This document shows positions 48,135-56,635 of a stretch of DNA of 64,000 nucleotides, piece after piece. Within the stretch, counting starts at the first letter, position 1. Each line of letters starts with the position of its first letter. The position numbers were made by a program, and so were the translations under genes. The notes under the pieces are model-generated. The model was not told the DNA's origin, searched no databases, and saw only the letters and a list, made by a program, of their open reading frames with translations. The stretch spans positions 186,001-250,000 of the forward strand of contig NZ_JAGHRA010000004.1 in NCBI RefSeq assembly GCF_017744015.1, read 5' to 3'. The stretch is from Paracoccus sp. R12_2 (GTDB lineage Bacteria > Pseudomonadota > Alphaproteobacteria > Rhodobacterales > Rhodobacteraceae).

Positions 48135-49895
48135 TCAGGCCGTCGTCTTTGCTTCTTCCAGCTCGGCAGCCATTGCCCGCAGGATGACCCATGTCGAGGC
48201 CGCGCCCGGATCGATATGCCCGATCGAACGCGCGCCCAGCTTGGCCGACCGGCCCCGCCGCGATTCCAGGTCGGCGGTGGCTTTCATTCCCTGCTCGGCG
48301 CCGTCGCGGGCGGCCATCATCACGTCACGCTCGGTTCCCGACAGGGCTGCCTGCTGCGCGCGATCGACCGCCGGGACCCAGGCGTCGATCATGGTCTTGT
48401 CGCCCGGCTCGGCCCGACCCCGGTCGCGAACTCCCTGCAGGGCCGCCGCCAGCCATGCCGCCAGCGCAGCCGGGTCAAGGTTCAGCCGGTCGCTGACCGC
48501 TGCACCCGCGCGCAGGAAGGCGGTCGCATAGAGCGGCCCCGACGAGGCGCCCACGGCATCCAGAAACGCCTTGGCCATCCGCTTGCAGCTGCCTTCGATT
48601 GTTTCGTTGTCGGGGGCGTTGGACAGCGCGCCCTGAACTGCCTTCCAGCCGATTTCCATGGTCACGCCGTGGTCGCCGTCGCCGATGACGCCGTCCAGTT
48701 CCGACAGCCAGTCACGTTCCGCGATGATGTCATCCCCGGCGCGATGCATCATGGCCCGGAAGATCGCCGGGGTAATCGCGCCGTCACGCTTGAGGTCGGT
48801 CATGGCCTGCGCCTTGGCCGGCGCATCTGTGGCCTGTGCCGTCTTGCGTGCGGATCGCGCACTGCCCGCCGACGCTCCCTCGACGGCGCCCACGGTCAGC
48901 GCCGGTGTCCGGCAGGGATGGTCAAGAAGCTGCGTCAGTTCGTCGTCCAGCTTCATCAGCGTGATCGAAGCGCCCGCCATTTCCAACGAGGTTGCGTATT
49001 CGCCGACCCATGAATGGTGGATCTGGACCCCGCGCTGGTCCAGCACCTGCTTCAGCCGGTCGAAGATGATGTAAAGTTCGACAAGCGATGTCGATCCCAG
49101 CCCATTGACCAGAACGGCCACCCGGTCACCCGTGGCCGGAGTCATTTCGGTCAGGATCGCATCCAGCAATTCGTCGGTAACCTGATCGGCGGGGGCCAGC
49201 TTCTCGCGGCGGATGCCGGGTTCGCCGTGCAGGCCCATGCCGATTTCCATTTCGTCATCGCCGATCTCGAAATTCGGCTTGCCGGTCTGGGGCAGGGAAC
49301 AGGCACCCAGTGCAACGCCCATGGACAGGGTCGCATCATTGGCCTTCTGTGCCAGCGCCTCGACCCGCGCCAGCGGCTCGCCCAGATCGGCGGCGGCACC
49401 GGCGATCTTGAAGACGAAGAAATCGCCGGCGATCCCGCGACGTTCGCTGCGGCGATCCCTTGGGGCCGAGGCCACGTCATCGGCGACCTGCACCTGACGG
49501 ACGCGGGTTCCTGCGGCCTCCAGCTCTTCGGCGGCCATCGTAAAGTTCATCACGTCGCCGGTGTAGTTCCCGTAAAGGAACAGGACGCCTGCACCGCCAT
49601 CGGATGCGCGCGCGGCGTCAAGGATCTGCTCGGGCGAGGGCGAGGCAAAGATGTTGCCGACCGCCGCCGCATCGGCAAGTCCCCGTCCGACATAGCCTGC
49701 GAAGGCGGGTTCATGGCCCGAACCGCCGCCGACGACAATGCCGACCTTGCCGTCGCGCGGCCCGTCCACCGCGACGATGGCGCGGCCGGTGCCACCTTCC
49801 ACCGTCAGCATGTCGGGATGCGCGGCGACCATGCCGCGGATCAGTTGCGGGATGATGTCCTCGGGCGCGTTGATCAGTTTCTTTGTCTTGGTCAT
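48135..49895 (-). CDS. Fused DhaK-DhaL dihydroxyacetone-type kinase
   Basis: The 586-residue protein joins DhaK (residues ~1-335) and DhaL (~375-580), the ATP-dependent form. The DhaK site shows H61 (GSGHEPAF), D114 (NYTGDVMNF) and H223 (GLHGEPG), the histidine that covalently holds the ketose. DhaL has the Mg/ADP loop IGDGDHG and GHIDPGAAS. Such kinases phosphorylate dihydroxyacetone, and some act on erythrulose. Being last in an ABC sugar operon beside a SorC gene, a tetrulose/triulose substrate is plausible; that part is inference. Confidence 0.88.
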   Translation of the reverse strand: MTKTKKLINAPEDIIPQLIRGMVAAHPDMLTVEGGTGRAIVAVDGPRDGKVGIVVGGGSGHEPAFAGYVGRGLADAAAVGNIFASPSPEQILDAARASDGGAGVLFLYGNYTGDVMNFTMAAEELEAAGTRVRQVQVADDVASAPRDRRSERRGIAGDFFVFKIAGAAADLGEPLARVEALAQKANDATLSMGVALGACSLPQTGKPNFEIGDDEMEIGMGLHGEPGIRREKLAPADQVTDELLDAILTEMTPATGDRVAVLVNGLGSTSLVELYIIFDRLKQVLDQRGVQIHHSWVGEYATSLEMAGASITLMKLDDELTQLLDHPCRTPALTVGAVEGASAGSARSARKTAQATDAPAKAQAMTDLKRDGAITPAIFRAMMHRAGDDIIAERDWLSELDGVIGDGDHGVTMEIGWKAVQGALSNAPDNETIEGSCKRMAKAFLDAVGASSGPLYATAFLRAGAAVSDRLNLDPAALAAWLAAALQGVRDRGRAEPGDKTMIDAWVPAVDRAQQAALSGTERDVMMAARDGAEQGMKATADLESRRGRSAKLGARSIGHIDPGAASTWVILRAMAAELEEAKTTA

Positions 49896-49916
49896 GGGAA
49901 ATTCCACTTCGTCAGG

Positions 49917-50909
49917 TCAGGCGCCGTCACGGCGAAGATAGCGGCGCGACAGCGCGTCGAACGAGATCGCCAGAACGACGATCGCACCGGATACGACGCC
50001 CTGCCAATAGGGAGAGACGCCGAACAGCACGATGATGTTCTCGATGATGGCGATGATGCCCGCGCCGAAGATCGCACCAAGGGGTGAGCCGATGCCACCG
50101 GTCGTGGCAACCCCGCCGATCACGGCGGCAGCGATGGGCGCAAGCACCCAGGTCTGCCCGATCGAGGGCTGGGCGGTTCCCAGCCGCGCCACCATCAACA
50201 GCCCGGCCAGCGCCGACAGCATCCCGGCGAAGGTGAACACCAGCAAACGGATCCGGTCCACGCGAATGCCCAGCATCCGCGCCGCCGCCGCGTTGTTGCC
50301 GATGGCATACATATAGCGGCCCATCGGCGTCTTCAGCGTCAGGAACAGGGCGATGGCCAGAACCACCAGCATGATCAGGAACGGCACCGGCAGGCCCAGC
50401 ACATCGCCACGGCCCAGGAACTGGATGCCCTGCGGAATGCCGGTGATCGCCACGCCCTTGGTCAGCACCAGAATGGCGCCGCCATAGATTCCGGCCGTGC
50501 CGATGGTCAGGACCAGCGAATGCAGCCCCAGCGAGGTGACCAGAAAGCCGTTCACAAAGCCAAGGACCATGCCCAGCATCAGCGCCAGAACCAGGGCGAC
50601 GCCCCAAGGCAGTCCGGCCTGAACCATCAACATTCCCGACACGACGCCACACAGCCCGCCGATGGTGCCAAGCGACAGGTCCAGTTCGCCCAGGATCATC
50701 AGCGATGACTGCGCGATGGTCACAAGCCCGACGAACGCCAGCCCGCGGGCAATGACCGACATGTTGTAGCCGGTCAGGAAGTAGGGAGAGATCAGCGCCG
50801 AGATCGCAAAGATCACCGTCAGCGCCACGAAGACACCGGCCAGCGGGTTGCGGATCAGAATGGCCAGCGCCGAGGGCGCGCGCGCCTGCGCGGTTGTATC
50901 AGTGGACAT
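49917..50909 (-). CDS. Ribose-type sugar ABC transporter permease
   Basis: The 330-residue inner membrane protein of the RbsC/BPD_transp_2 family has ~8-10 TM helices. It carries the family segment GELDLSLGTIGGLCGVVSG and the coupling region AIGNNAAAARMLGIRVDRIRL. It overlaps the ATPase gene by 11 bases. It works with one ATPase (two nucleotide-binding domains) and the binding protein encoded upstream. Confidence 0.92.
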   Translation of the reverse strand: MSTDTTAQARAPSALAILIRNPLAGVFVALTVIFAISALISPYFLTGYNMSVIARGLAFVGLVTIAQSSLMILGELDLSLGTIGGLCGVVSGMLMVQAGLPWGVALVLALMLGMVLGFVNGFLVTSLGLHSLVLTIGTAGIYGGAILVLTKGVAITGIPQGIQFLGRGDVLGLPVPFLIMLVVLAIALFLTLKTPMGRYMYAIGNNAAAARMLGIRVDRIRLLVFTFAGMLSALAGLLMVARLGTAQPSIGQTWVLAPIAAAVIGGVATTGGIGSPLGAIFGAGIIAIIENIIVLFGVSPYWQGVVSGAIVVLAISFDALSRRYLRRDGA

Positions 50910-52425
50910 GGGAAGCCTCTGCGTCTTCGCGGGCCTGTTCGGACCCGGTGCCGGTGGCGAAGATCGCCCCGACCAGAGTTTCGGTATCGGTGGTCGCGGC
51001 GTCGAAATCGCCGGTGATGCGCCCACCATGCATGGTCAGGATCCGGCTGGCACAGCGGCGCAGCTCGGTCATTTCCGATGAGATAAGGATGATGCCCACC
51101 CCGTCTTCGGCCAGTTGCTTCATGATCCGGTAGATCTCGGCCTTGGTGCGGATGTCGATGCCCTTGGTCGGCTCGTCGAAGATCAGGATGCGTGGCGTCG
51201 TGGCCATGGCCCGGCCGATGATCGCCTTTTGCTGATTGCCGCCCGACAGGTTCGAGATGCGCTGACCGGGACCTGAGGCCTTGATCCCGTAATCGTCGAT
51301 CACGCGCCGGACAAGCCCGCGCTCCATGCCAAAATCGATGCCTGCCGCGCCCGAGGTCAGAGACAGCACCGACAATCCGATATTCTCGCGCAGAGACAGT
51401 AGCGGGAAGATCCCGTGTTGCTTGCGTTCCTCGGACAGATACAGCATCCCGCCCGCGACCGACGATGCGGTGTCATGCAGGCGCCAGTCGCGCCCCTCGA
51501 CCTGCACCCGGCCTGCGGTCGCCTTGCGAAAGCCGAAAATGCTTTGCATCAGTTCCGACCGTCCCGCCCCGACAAGCCCGGCAAGGCCAAGGATCTCGCC
51601 GCGTTTCAGATCGAAGCTGACATCGTCGAACATGTGCCCGGACAGGTTCTCGACCGTCATGACCGTGTCGGTGACGGGGCAGGCGGGACGGAAATGTTGG
51701 TCTATCGCCACCTCGCGGCCCGACATGGCGCGGATCAACCCCGGCTCGTCGATCTCGGTGACGCGGCCCGCATCGACCTTCTTGCCGTTGCGCAGAACCG
51801 TGTAGTCGTCGCCGATCTCGAACACCTCTTCCATCTTGTGCGAGATGAAGACGATGGCGTGATCGCGATCCAGAAATCCGCGGATCACCTTGAAGACGCG
51901 CTGAACCTCTCGCGCGGTCAGGGCCGAGGTCGGCTCGTCCAGGATCAGCACCTTCATGTCCTGATTCGTGGATGCCCGCGCAATCTGCAGCAATTGCTGA
52001 TCAGGGACCGAGATATGGCGAACCAGATCGGATGGCTTCGCGTCGATTCCGAAACGGTCCAGATAGGTCTGTGCCTCGGCCTCCATGTGGCGGCGATTGA
52101 CGATGCCGCCATGGCCGGTGCGGTCAAAGGGCATGAACAGGTTCTCGGCCACGCTGACATCGGCGAACAGCGACAGTTCCTGCGGCACATAGGCGATGTT
52201 GCGAAACAGGTCGGGATGGTCCAGCGGGTCCTGCCCGTCGATCGCGATGCTGCCGCGTGTTGCGCGGTCGGAACCGGTCAGGATCTTGACCAGCGTCGAT
52301 TTTCCGGCGCCATTCTCGCCGGCCAGAATATGGGTCCGTCCAAGTTCGACCGAAAGATCGACCTCGTTCAGCGCGGTCACACCGGGAAAATCCCGACCAA
52401 GGCCGCGTGCCTCCAGATAGGCCAT
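50899..52425 (-). CDS. Ribose-type sugar ABC transporter ATPase (two NBDs)
   Basis: The 508-residue RbsA-like protein has a first nucleotide-binding domain with Walker A GENGAGKSTLVK and Walker B LILDEPTSAL. The second half has a degenerate P-loop (GLVGAGRSELMQS) but an intact signature NLSGGNQQKA and FDEPTKGID, as is usual for this family. The ATG was chosen because GGGAGGAAAC lies just upstream; a GTG four codons earlier would include that site. It overlaps the permease gene. Confidence 0.94.
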   Translation of the reverse strand: MAYLEARGLGRDFPGVTALNEVDLSVELGRTHILAGENGAGKSTLVKILTGSDRATRGSIAIDGQDPLDHPDLFRNIAYVPQELSLFADVSVAENLFMPFDRTGHGGIVNRRHMEAEAQTYLDRFGIDAKPSDLVRHISVPDQQLLQIARASTNQDMKVLILDEPTSALTAREVQRVFKVIRGFLDRDHAIVFISHKMEEVFEIGDDYTVLRNGKKVDAGRVTEIDEPGLIRAMSGREVAIDQHFRPACPVTDTVMTVENLSGHMFDDVSFDLKRGEILGLAGLVGAGRSELMQSIFGFRKATAGRVQVEGRDWRLHDTASSVAGGMLYLSEERKQHGIFPLLSLRENIGLSVLSLTSGAAGIDFGMERGLVRRVIDDYGIKASGPGQRISNLSGGNQQKAIIGRAMATTPRILIFDEPTKGIDIRTKAEIYRIMKQLAEDGVGIILISSEMTELRRCASRILTMHGGRITGDFDAATTDTETLVGAIFATGTGSEQAREDAEASHVH

Positions 52426-52482
52426 GTTTCCTCCCACGGCTGTTGGTCGCGGCCGGGTCTGCGCCGGCCGCGACGGGATCGT

Positions 52483-53427
52483 TCAGCCGTCCACGTTGTC
52501 CTTGGTCAAGAAGGCGTTTCCGGTGTCGAGGTAATCCGGAACCGGCGCACCGGTGGCCTGTGCCCAAAGCAGCATCACCGACCAGTAACCCTGCAATTCG
52601 GGCTGCGAGGCCGAGGAACTGTCGGCCACGCCGGAACGGATCATGTCCAGCATCTCGGGCAGGTTGTCCAACCCGACCAGCGTGACCTGATCTTCCTTGC
52701 CAGCCTCGACGATCGCCTGCCCGATGCCGATGGGACCGGCGGCGTCCGATGCGACCCAGCCCTTCAGGTCGGGATTGGCCTGCATGATCGCAGCGGCCTG
52801 CTGTTGGGCGATCTCGATGCTATCATTGTCGATGCCTTCGGCCACGACGGTGATGCCCTCGTGTTCGGCAAACACCTCGCGGTGGCATTCTGCGCGGATC
52901 GAATGGTTCGGTGCGGTGGGCACGCCCATCATGATCGCGACCTCGCCTTCGCCGCCCAGAACCTCGACCAGCCGGCGCGAGGCGATCTTGGCCTGCTCGC
53001 AGAAATCCGATCCGATATAGGGGATGTCCATGCCCTCGGGCGGAACCGAATCAAAGATCACCAGCGGAATGTCCTGACCCTGCGCGGCTTCCAGCGAACC
53101 GCGATTGCCGGACGGATCCAGAAGGTCGATGGCGATGCCGTCCGGGCGGGTCGAGATCGCGCTTTCCACGATCTGCACCTGCTGCACGACATCCGCGGTC
53201 TGTGGCGCGGAATAGACGATTTCGATATCGGCGCCGGTCTGCGCCTGCAGCGCCTCGGCGGCCATCTGGGCGCCGTCATTCACCTTGTCGAACCACGGAT
53301 GGACGACCTTCGGCACGATCAGAAAGCGATAGCTGTCCTTCTTGGCGGTGCCGGCGGCGTCTTGCGCGGCGGCGGCCAAGGGCATGGCAAGGGCCACACC
53401 GGCCAGCATGGCGGCCAGTTTCCTCAT
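52483..53427 (-). CDS. Periplasmic sugar-binding protein of the ribose-type ABC transporter
   Basis: The 314-residue protein has a signal peptide (cut after AAAA-QDA) and a Peripla_BP_4 fold (FLIVPKVVHPWFDKVNDGA, DGIAIDLLDPSG, ASDAAGPIGIGQAI). It captures a sugar or polyol and delivers it to the downstream ATPase/permease. It starts after GGGAGGAATATCC and is the first gene of the operon, with a perfect dyad ~90 bases upstream. It is only distantly like the second binding protein at 63156. Confidence 0.9.
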   Translation of the reverse strand: MRKLAAMLAGVALAMPLAAAAQDAAGTAKKDSYRFLIVPKVVHPWFDKVNDGAQMAAEALQAQTGADIEIVYSAPQTADVVQQVQIVESAISTRPDGIAIDLLDPSGNRGSLEAAQGQDIPLVIFDSVPPEGMDIPYIGSDFCEQAKIASRRLVEVLGGEGEVAIMMGVPTAPNHSIRAECHREVFAEHEGITVVAEGIDNDSIEIAQQQAAAIMQANPDLKGWVASDAAGPIGIGQAIVEAGKEDQVTLVGLDNLPEMLDMIRSGVADSSSASQPELQGYWSVMLLWAQATGAPVPDYLDTGNAFLTKDNVDG

Positions 53428-53517
53428 GGATATTCCTCCCAGATACATGCGCCCGATCAGGGCGCTCCTCCTGTTGGCGGCATCGGCTTGGCGCACCGCA
53501 CGGGCATCCTGATACAA

Positions 53518-53537
53518 TTGTAATATAGAAATTACAA
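53518..53537. promoter_or_regulatory. Perfect dyad upstream of the sugar ABC operon, candidate SorC operator
   Basis: TTGTAATATAGAAATTACAA has perfect 7-base arms (TTGTAAT/ATTACAA) around six bases, within an AT-rich stretch ~90 bases before the binding-protein start. A smaller palindrome TACAATTGTA overlaps its left side. Assignment to the nearby SorC-type protein is positional inference. Confidence 0.6.
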
Positions 53538-53755
53538 GTATAAATGCTGCGCGGCGCGAGGAGGGCCTTGTGCGACACCGCGCATGCGGGACGACCTGCG
53601 GCGACGCGAATCGCGCACGGGTTGCATCATTCCAGGATATCAATCGAAGTCGGCAGGTGTTTGGGGCGCGCCGAGATATTGCGATGGAATATAGTTTTCA
53701 TCCGAGATATTGATTTGGCGCCGCACAATAAGTCTGTAAATAAACCATTTTCTAT

Positions 53756-53761
53756 TATAAT
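53756..53761 (+). promoter_or_regulatory. Candidate -10 element of the 53.8-60.5 kb cassette
   Basis: TATAAT occurs 28 bases before the 40-codon ORF. The ~100 bases upstream are markedly AT-rich compared with the rest of the window. The -35 region is not well defined (CTGTAA at 16-base spacing), so this is tentative. The 53428-53788 gap otherwise holds the ABC operon promoter and the dyad, and no other gene. Confidence 0.4.
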
Positions 53762-53788
53762 ATGATTAGGTCTTTAAAAGGTGCTGCC

Positions 53789-53911
53789 ATGCAAATGTTT
53801 TACCTGATCCCGTGGGTCTTGGTTTTCGTCGTCCTGACCGTTCCGCCGCAACCGTCTCAGGCGCGGATCGGGGCCGGGCCGTGCAATCCCGAAGTGCAGA
53901 CCTGCATCTGA
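53789..53911 (+). CDS. Short secreted peptide heading the protease cassette (40 aa)
   Basis: This ORF was found by reading the gap: ATG after AAAAGGTGCTGCC, 40 codons, TGA, then only 10 bases to the membrane protein gene. The product has a hydrophobic signal-like core (FYLIPWVLVFVVLTV) with a likely SPase I site after PSQA. That leaves a mature peptide of ~15 residues containing two cysteines (GPCNPEVQTCI). No family is recognised. It could be a leader, a tiny signalling/regulatory peptide, or a chance ORF; spacing and ribosome site favour translation. Confidence 0.5.
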   Translation: MQMFYLIPWVLVFVVLTVPPQPSQARIGAGPCNPEVQTCI

Positions 53912-53921
53912 GACAGAAACC

Positions 53922-55616
53922 ATGAACCCCGCATATCTGGCAGCTTGTCTGGCCGGAGCGATCGTGTTGACGGTCGAGTCGGTTCAACAGTTTCGCAAAC
54001 CCGGCAAAAGCGTTGCTTTCGATCGCTTCTCGATCCTGCGCGGGGTCGAGATCGGCGCGCTGTGCACGCTGGGGGAACGGGTCCGGGGTGCGGCATTCTA
54101 TGTGGGCATCTATCTGCTGATCTATGCTGGTCTGCTTGGATCCGAACGGCTGCTTCAGATGTTCGTCGCACTTTCGGGCGAGCATGCGGGTCCGACCGGC
54201 AGCAGCTTTCTTCCGGATAATTCCCTGACCGTGAACGGGCTGAACTTCGGCAAGCCGTTCTATATCGCGACGCTAATCATGGTGGCGATGGTGTCGGGGG
54301 TTCTGGCCCCATTGGAAAGATTCATTCGCAGCGTCGCGCATCGCGCTGCCAATATCCCGAATGGCGTTTTCCGAATTGTCGAGGATCTGGACCGGTTCGA
54401 GTTTCCCGATTACCTGGATTCCGCAGCGCCGGCGCGTGACAGGTTCCGGTTGTTGTCGGGATTCGATCATCGCTTTCCCGATGGAACCGGTTGGAACACG
54501 CCGTCGGACCGACAGGATCTGCGCGGGTTTCTGAAGCAGATCGACGTGCTGCATGCGGCGGTGATCGGCGCTGGCCGGTACCGTTTCTTCAGCACCGCGA
54601 CGACCGAATCGCTTTCCGACGTGCACGATCTTCTGGTCAAATCCTACGAGAAACTGTGCGAGGATCTGGACGGCCTGAAGACGGACAGCCCCGAGGCGCA
54701 GACCAGATTCTACCAGGCCGCGGTCGATCTGTGCGAGAACATGAAGGCGATCTTCGCGGTCCAGTTCATTCGGAACGGCAGATCACTGACGGCACTGCCC
54801 GCCCAGCCCAACAACCCGCGCGACCGGCTTTACGGGCGTCTGAACGGTCATCTGCGCAGCAACGAAGAGGCGAATGCCGACGCATTGCTGGGGGCGACGC
54901 TAGCCTGTGCAATGGGATCCTTCCTTGCGGCATCGTTCATCTACTGGCTTTTCGTGCGCTTTGTTCTGGGCCTTGGGGTGTTCCCGCCGGATGTCCTGAA
55001 ATCCATCGTCACGCAGTCGATCGGACTTGCGATCACCGGGGCCACCTTGAGTTTCTTCAGCGGGTTCTTCGCGCTGCTGATCCGCGATATTCGGCGCGAA
55101 CAGGGCAAATGGGCCGCGTGGAACCCACGATTTCCACCCGTTTCGCGTCTTGTCGGGACGGTCGTGCTGCCCGGCGTCGTCGGCATGGCCTTCGTCGGAC
55201 TGGCGCTGCTGCTGCAGGATCTTGCCTTCGGCTATGTCGCCACGATGGATCAGATGCGCGACTTTCTTCAGGACAAATGGCGCTATCTGCTGTTTTTTGC
55301 GCCGCTTGGTGCCTGTGTGTCGCTGGGTGTTCTGATCGCCACCGACCAGCATGACAATTTGATTGCCAGCCGCACCATCCTTGTCACGCTGGCCGCGCTG
55401 GTGCCCGCGGTGGTGTTGGCATTGATCTGTGTGCTGATCGCAGTTCCGAATTTCACCTCGGCGCAAGAGGGATGGGCGTGGGCCATCTGGTATCTGCGCG
55501 AGGCGCTGTTCCTGTTGATGCCGCTGGCGATCTTCCTGATCTCTTACGCCGGTCTTCTTGAGATGTCGGAAAAGCGCAAGCATCTGGCGGCGGCCGCCGT
55601 GGCAGGTGAGGGATGA
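53922..55616 (+). CDS. Polytopic membrane protein of unknown function with a large soluble insert
   Basis: I do not recognise a family for this 564-residue protein. Hydrophobic segments at about 5-20, 56-73 and 112-131 are followed by a ~190-residue soluble region (132-320, with FRIVEDLDRFEFPDYLD and helical charged stretches). Six more segments follow at ~322-350, 361-387, 408-432, 454-474, 485-509 and 524-547. The layout suggests a membrane platform, sensor or channel rather than an ABC or MFS transporter. Its stop overlaps the start of the periplasmic binding-like gene (ATGA), implying coupled synthesis and possibly a complex. Confidence 0.75.
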   Translation: MNPAYLAACLAGAIVLTVESVQQFRKPGKSVAFDRFSILRGVEIGALCTLGERVRGAAFYVGIYLLIYAGLLGSERLLQMFVALSGEHAGPTGSSFLPDNSLTVNGLNFGKPFYIATLIMVAMVSGVLAPLERFIRSVAHRAANIPNGVFRIVEDLDRFEFPDYLDSAAPARDRFRLLSGFDHRFPDGTGWNTPSDRQDLRGFLKQIDVLHAAVIGAGRYRFFSTATTESLSDVHDLLVKSYEKLCEDLDGLKTDSPEAQTRFYQAAVDLCENMKAIFAVQFIRNGRSLTALPAQPNNPRDRLYGRLNGHLRSNEEANADALLGATLACAMGSFLAASFIYWLFVRFVLGLGVFPPDVLKSIVTQSIGLAITGATLSFFSGFFALLIRDIRREQGKWAAWNPRFPPVSRLVGTVVLPGVVGMAFVGLALLLQDLAFGYVATMDQMRDFLQDKWRYLLFFAPLGACVSLGVLIATDQHDNLIASRTILVTLAALVPAVVLALICVLIAVPNFTSAQEGWAWAIWYLREALFLLMPLAIFLISYAGLLEMSEKRKHLAAAAVAGEG

Positions 55617-56614
55617 AGGCCGCCCTTGCGATCCTGGCGCTGATCGCGGCGCCCGCCTGCGCGCAGCCCGCCGACGATACTGCACAGCCGGAATTGCCGA
55701 CTCTGTATGTCGGGGTTCGGGCCGATGCGCCGCCTTTTTCATACCGGCCCGATCAGATGCTTGTGTCATCCGGCAAGGGCACCGGTCCGTTGGGGGACGC
55801 AGGATATTCGGGCTATATCGTCTATATCTGCGACCGGGTGCTGGAAGTGATGCGCGACCGGAACGACCAGCCGGCCTTCAATGTCGTGCCGGTCGAGGTG
55901 ACGGCGGGATCCCGTTTCCAGATGCTGCGAGAAATGCCCGGCGGCGGCGATCCTTCGATCGACCTTCTATGCGATCCCGCCACGGCGACACGCGATCGTC
56001 TGAGCGACCACACCGCCTCGCTGCCGCTTTATCTTTCGGGGGTCGGCTATGCCGCAAGAAAGCGGGAAAGAAACCAGAATACCGGCTCCGGCAACTTCCG
56101 CATCAATGTCGTTGGCAGCACCACGGCCATCGATCACGGAATCCGGCGGATTCTGGACGCGGGGGAATGGCCAAGCTTTCGCGATGATCTGCTGAGCTAT
56201 CTGTATAATCCCGGCGCGGCCGCGGACGGCAACGAGAAGGTTCACCTGTCGCCCACCCACAAGGACGCGGTCAAGGCTTTCTGCGCGGCACCATCGGGCG
56301 ATTCCAACCCGCTTCAGTACTATGTCGGCGACCTGGAAATCGTGAACCGGGCCCTGCTTATATATGGCGACCCCGACTGCAAGCCCGAGCCCGCGACGAC
56401 GACCTACAGCGATGATCGCTATGTTTTGTTCATGCGCAATGCCGACAGCGTCGGCATCGACAAGGCGCGGCTGCTGATGACCTTTTCGCGGGTGCTGTCC
56501 GAACTTGTCCTGTCGCAGCCATCGCTGCTGGACGAGGCATTCGAGGCGAATTTCGAAGGCTATCGGCGCAGCGACAAGCTGCGCCTTTTTTTCTGGAGCC
56601 TTTACGGGCCGTGA
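55613..56614 (+). CDS. Periplasmic solute-binding-like protein (SBP family 3)
   Basis: The 333-residue protein has a signal peptide (cut after PACA-QPAD). LYVGVRADAPPFSYRPD, then SGYIVYICDRVLEVM and SIDLLCDPATATRDRLSDH, give the pattern of family-3 (amino acid type) binding proteins. It is longer than usual, with insertions around 60-70 and 215-265. No ABC permease or ATPase accompanies it; its partners are a membrane protein and two intracellular proteases. A ligand-sensing rather than transport role is therefore likely (inference). Confidence 0.72.
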   Translation: MKAALAILALIAAPACAQPADDTAQPELPTLYVGVRADAPPFSYRPDQMLVSSGKGTGPLGDAGYSGYIVYICDRVLEVMRDRNDQPAFNVVPVEVTAGSRFQMLREMPGGGDPSIDLLCDPATATRDRLSDHTASLPLYLSGVGYAARKRERNQNTGSGNFRINVVGSTTAIDHGIRRILDAGEWPSFRDDLLSYLYNPGAAADGNEKVHLSPTHKDAVKAFCAAPSGDSNPLQYYVGDLEIVNRALLIYGDPDCKPEPATTTYSDDRYVLFMRNADSVGIDKARLLMTFSRVLSELVLSQPSLLDEAFEANFEGYRRSDKLRLFFWSLYGP

Positions 56615-56635
56615 CCGGATGCAGGGGGGGTGTGG

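Noticed and set aside
51415-53523. 702-codon open frame on the plus strand
   Set aside because: Antisense to the ABC ATPase and binding-protein genes; no recognisable domain and no ribosome site.
53922-55616. Bacterial gasdermin as the partner of the caspase-like protein
   Set aside because: The protein is a polytopic membrane protein with ~9 hydrophobic helices, not the mostly beta, ~250-residue gasdermin form, so the known caspase-gasdermin defence design does not fit.
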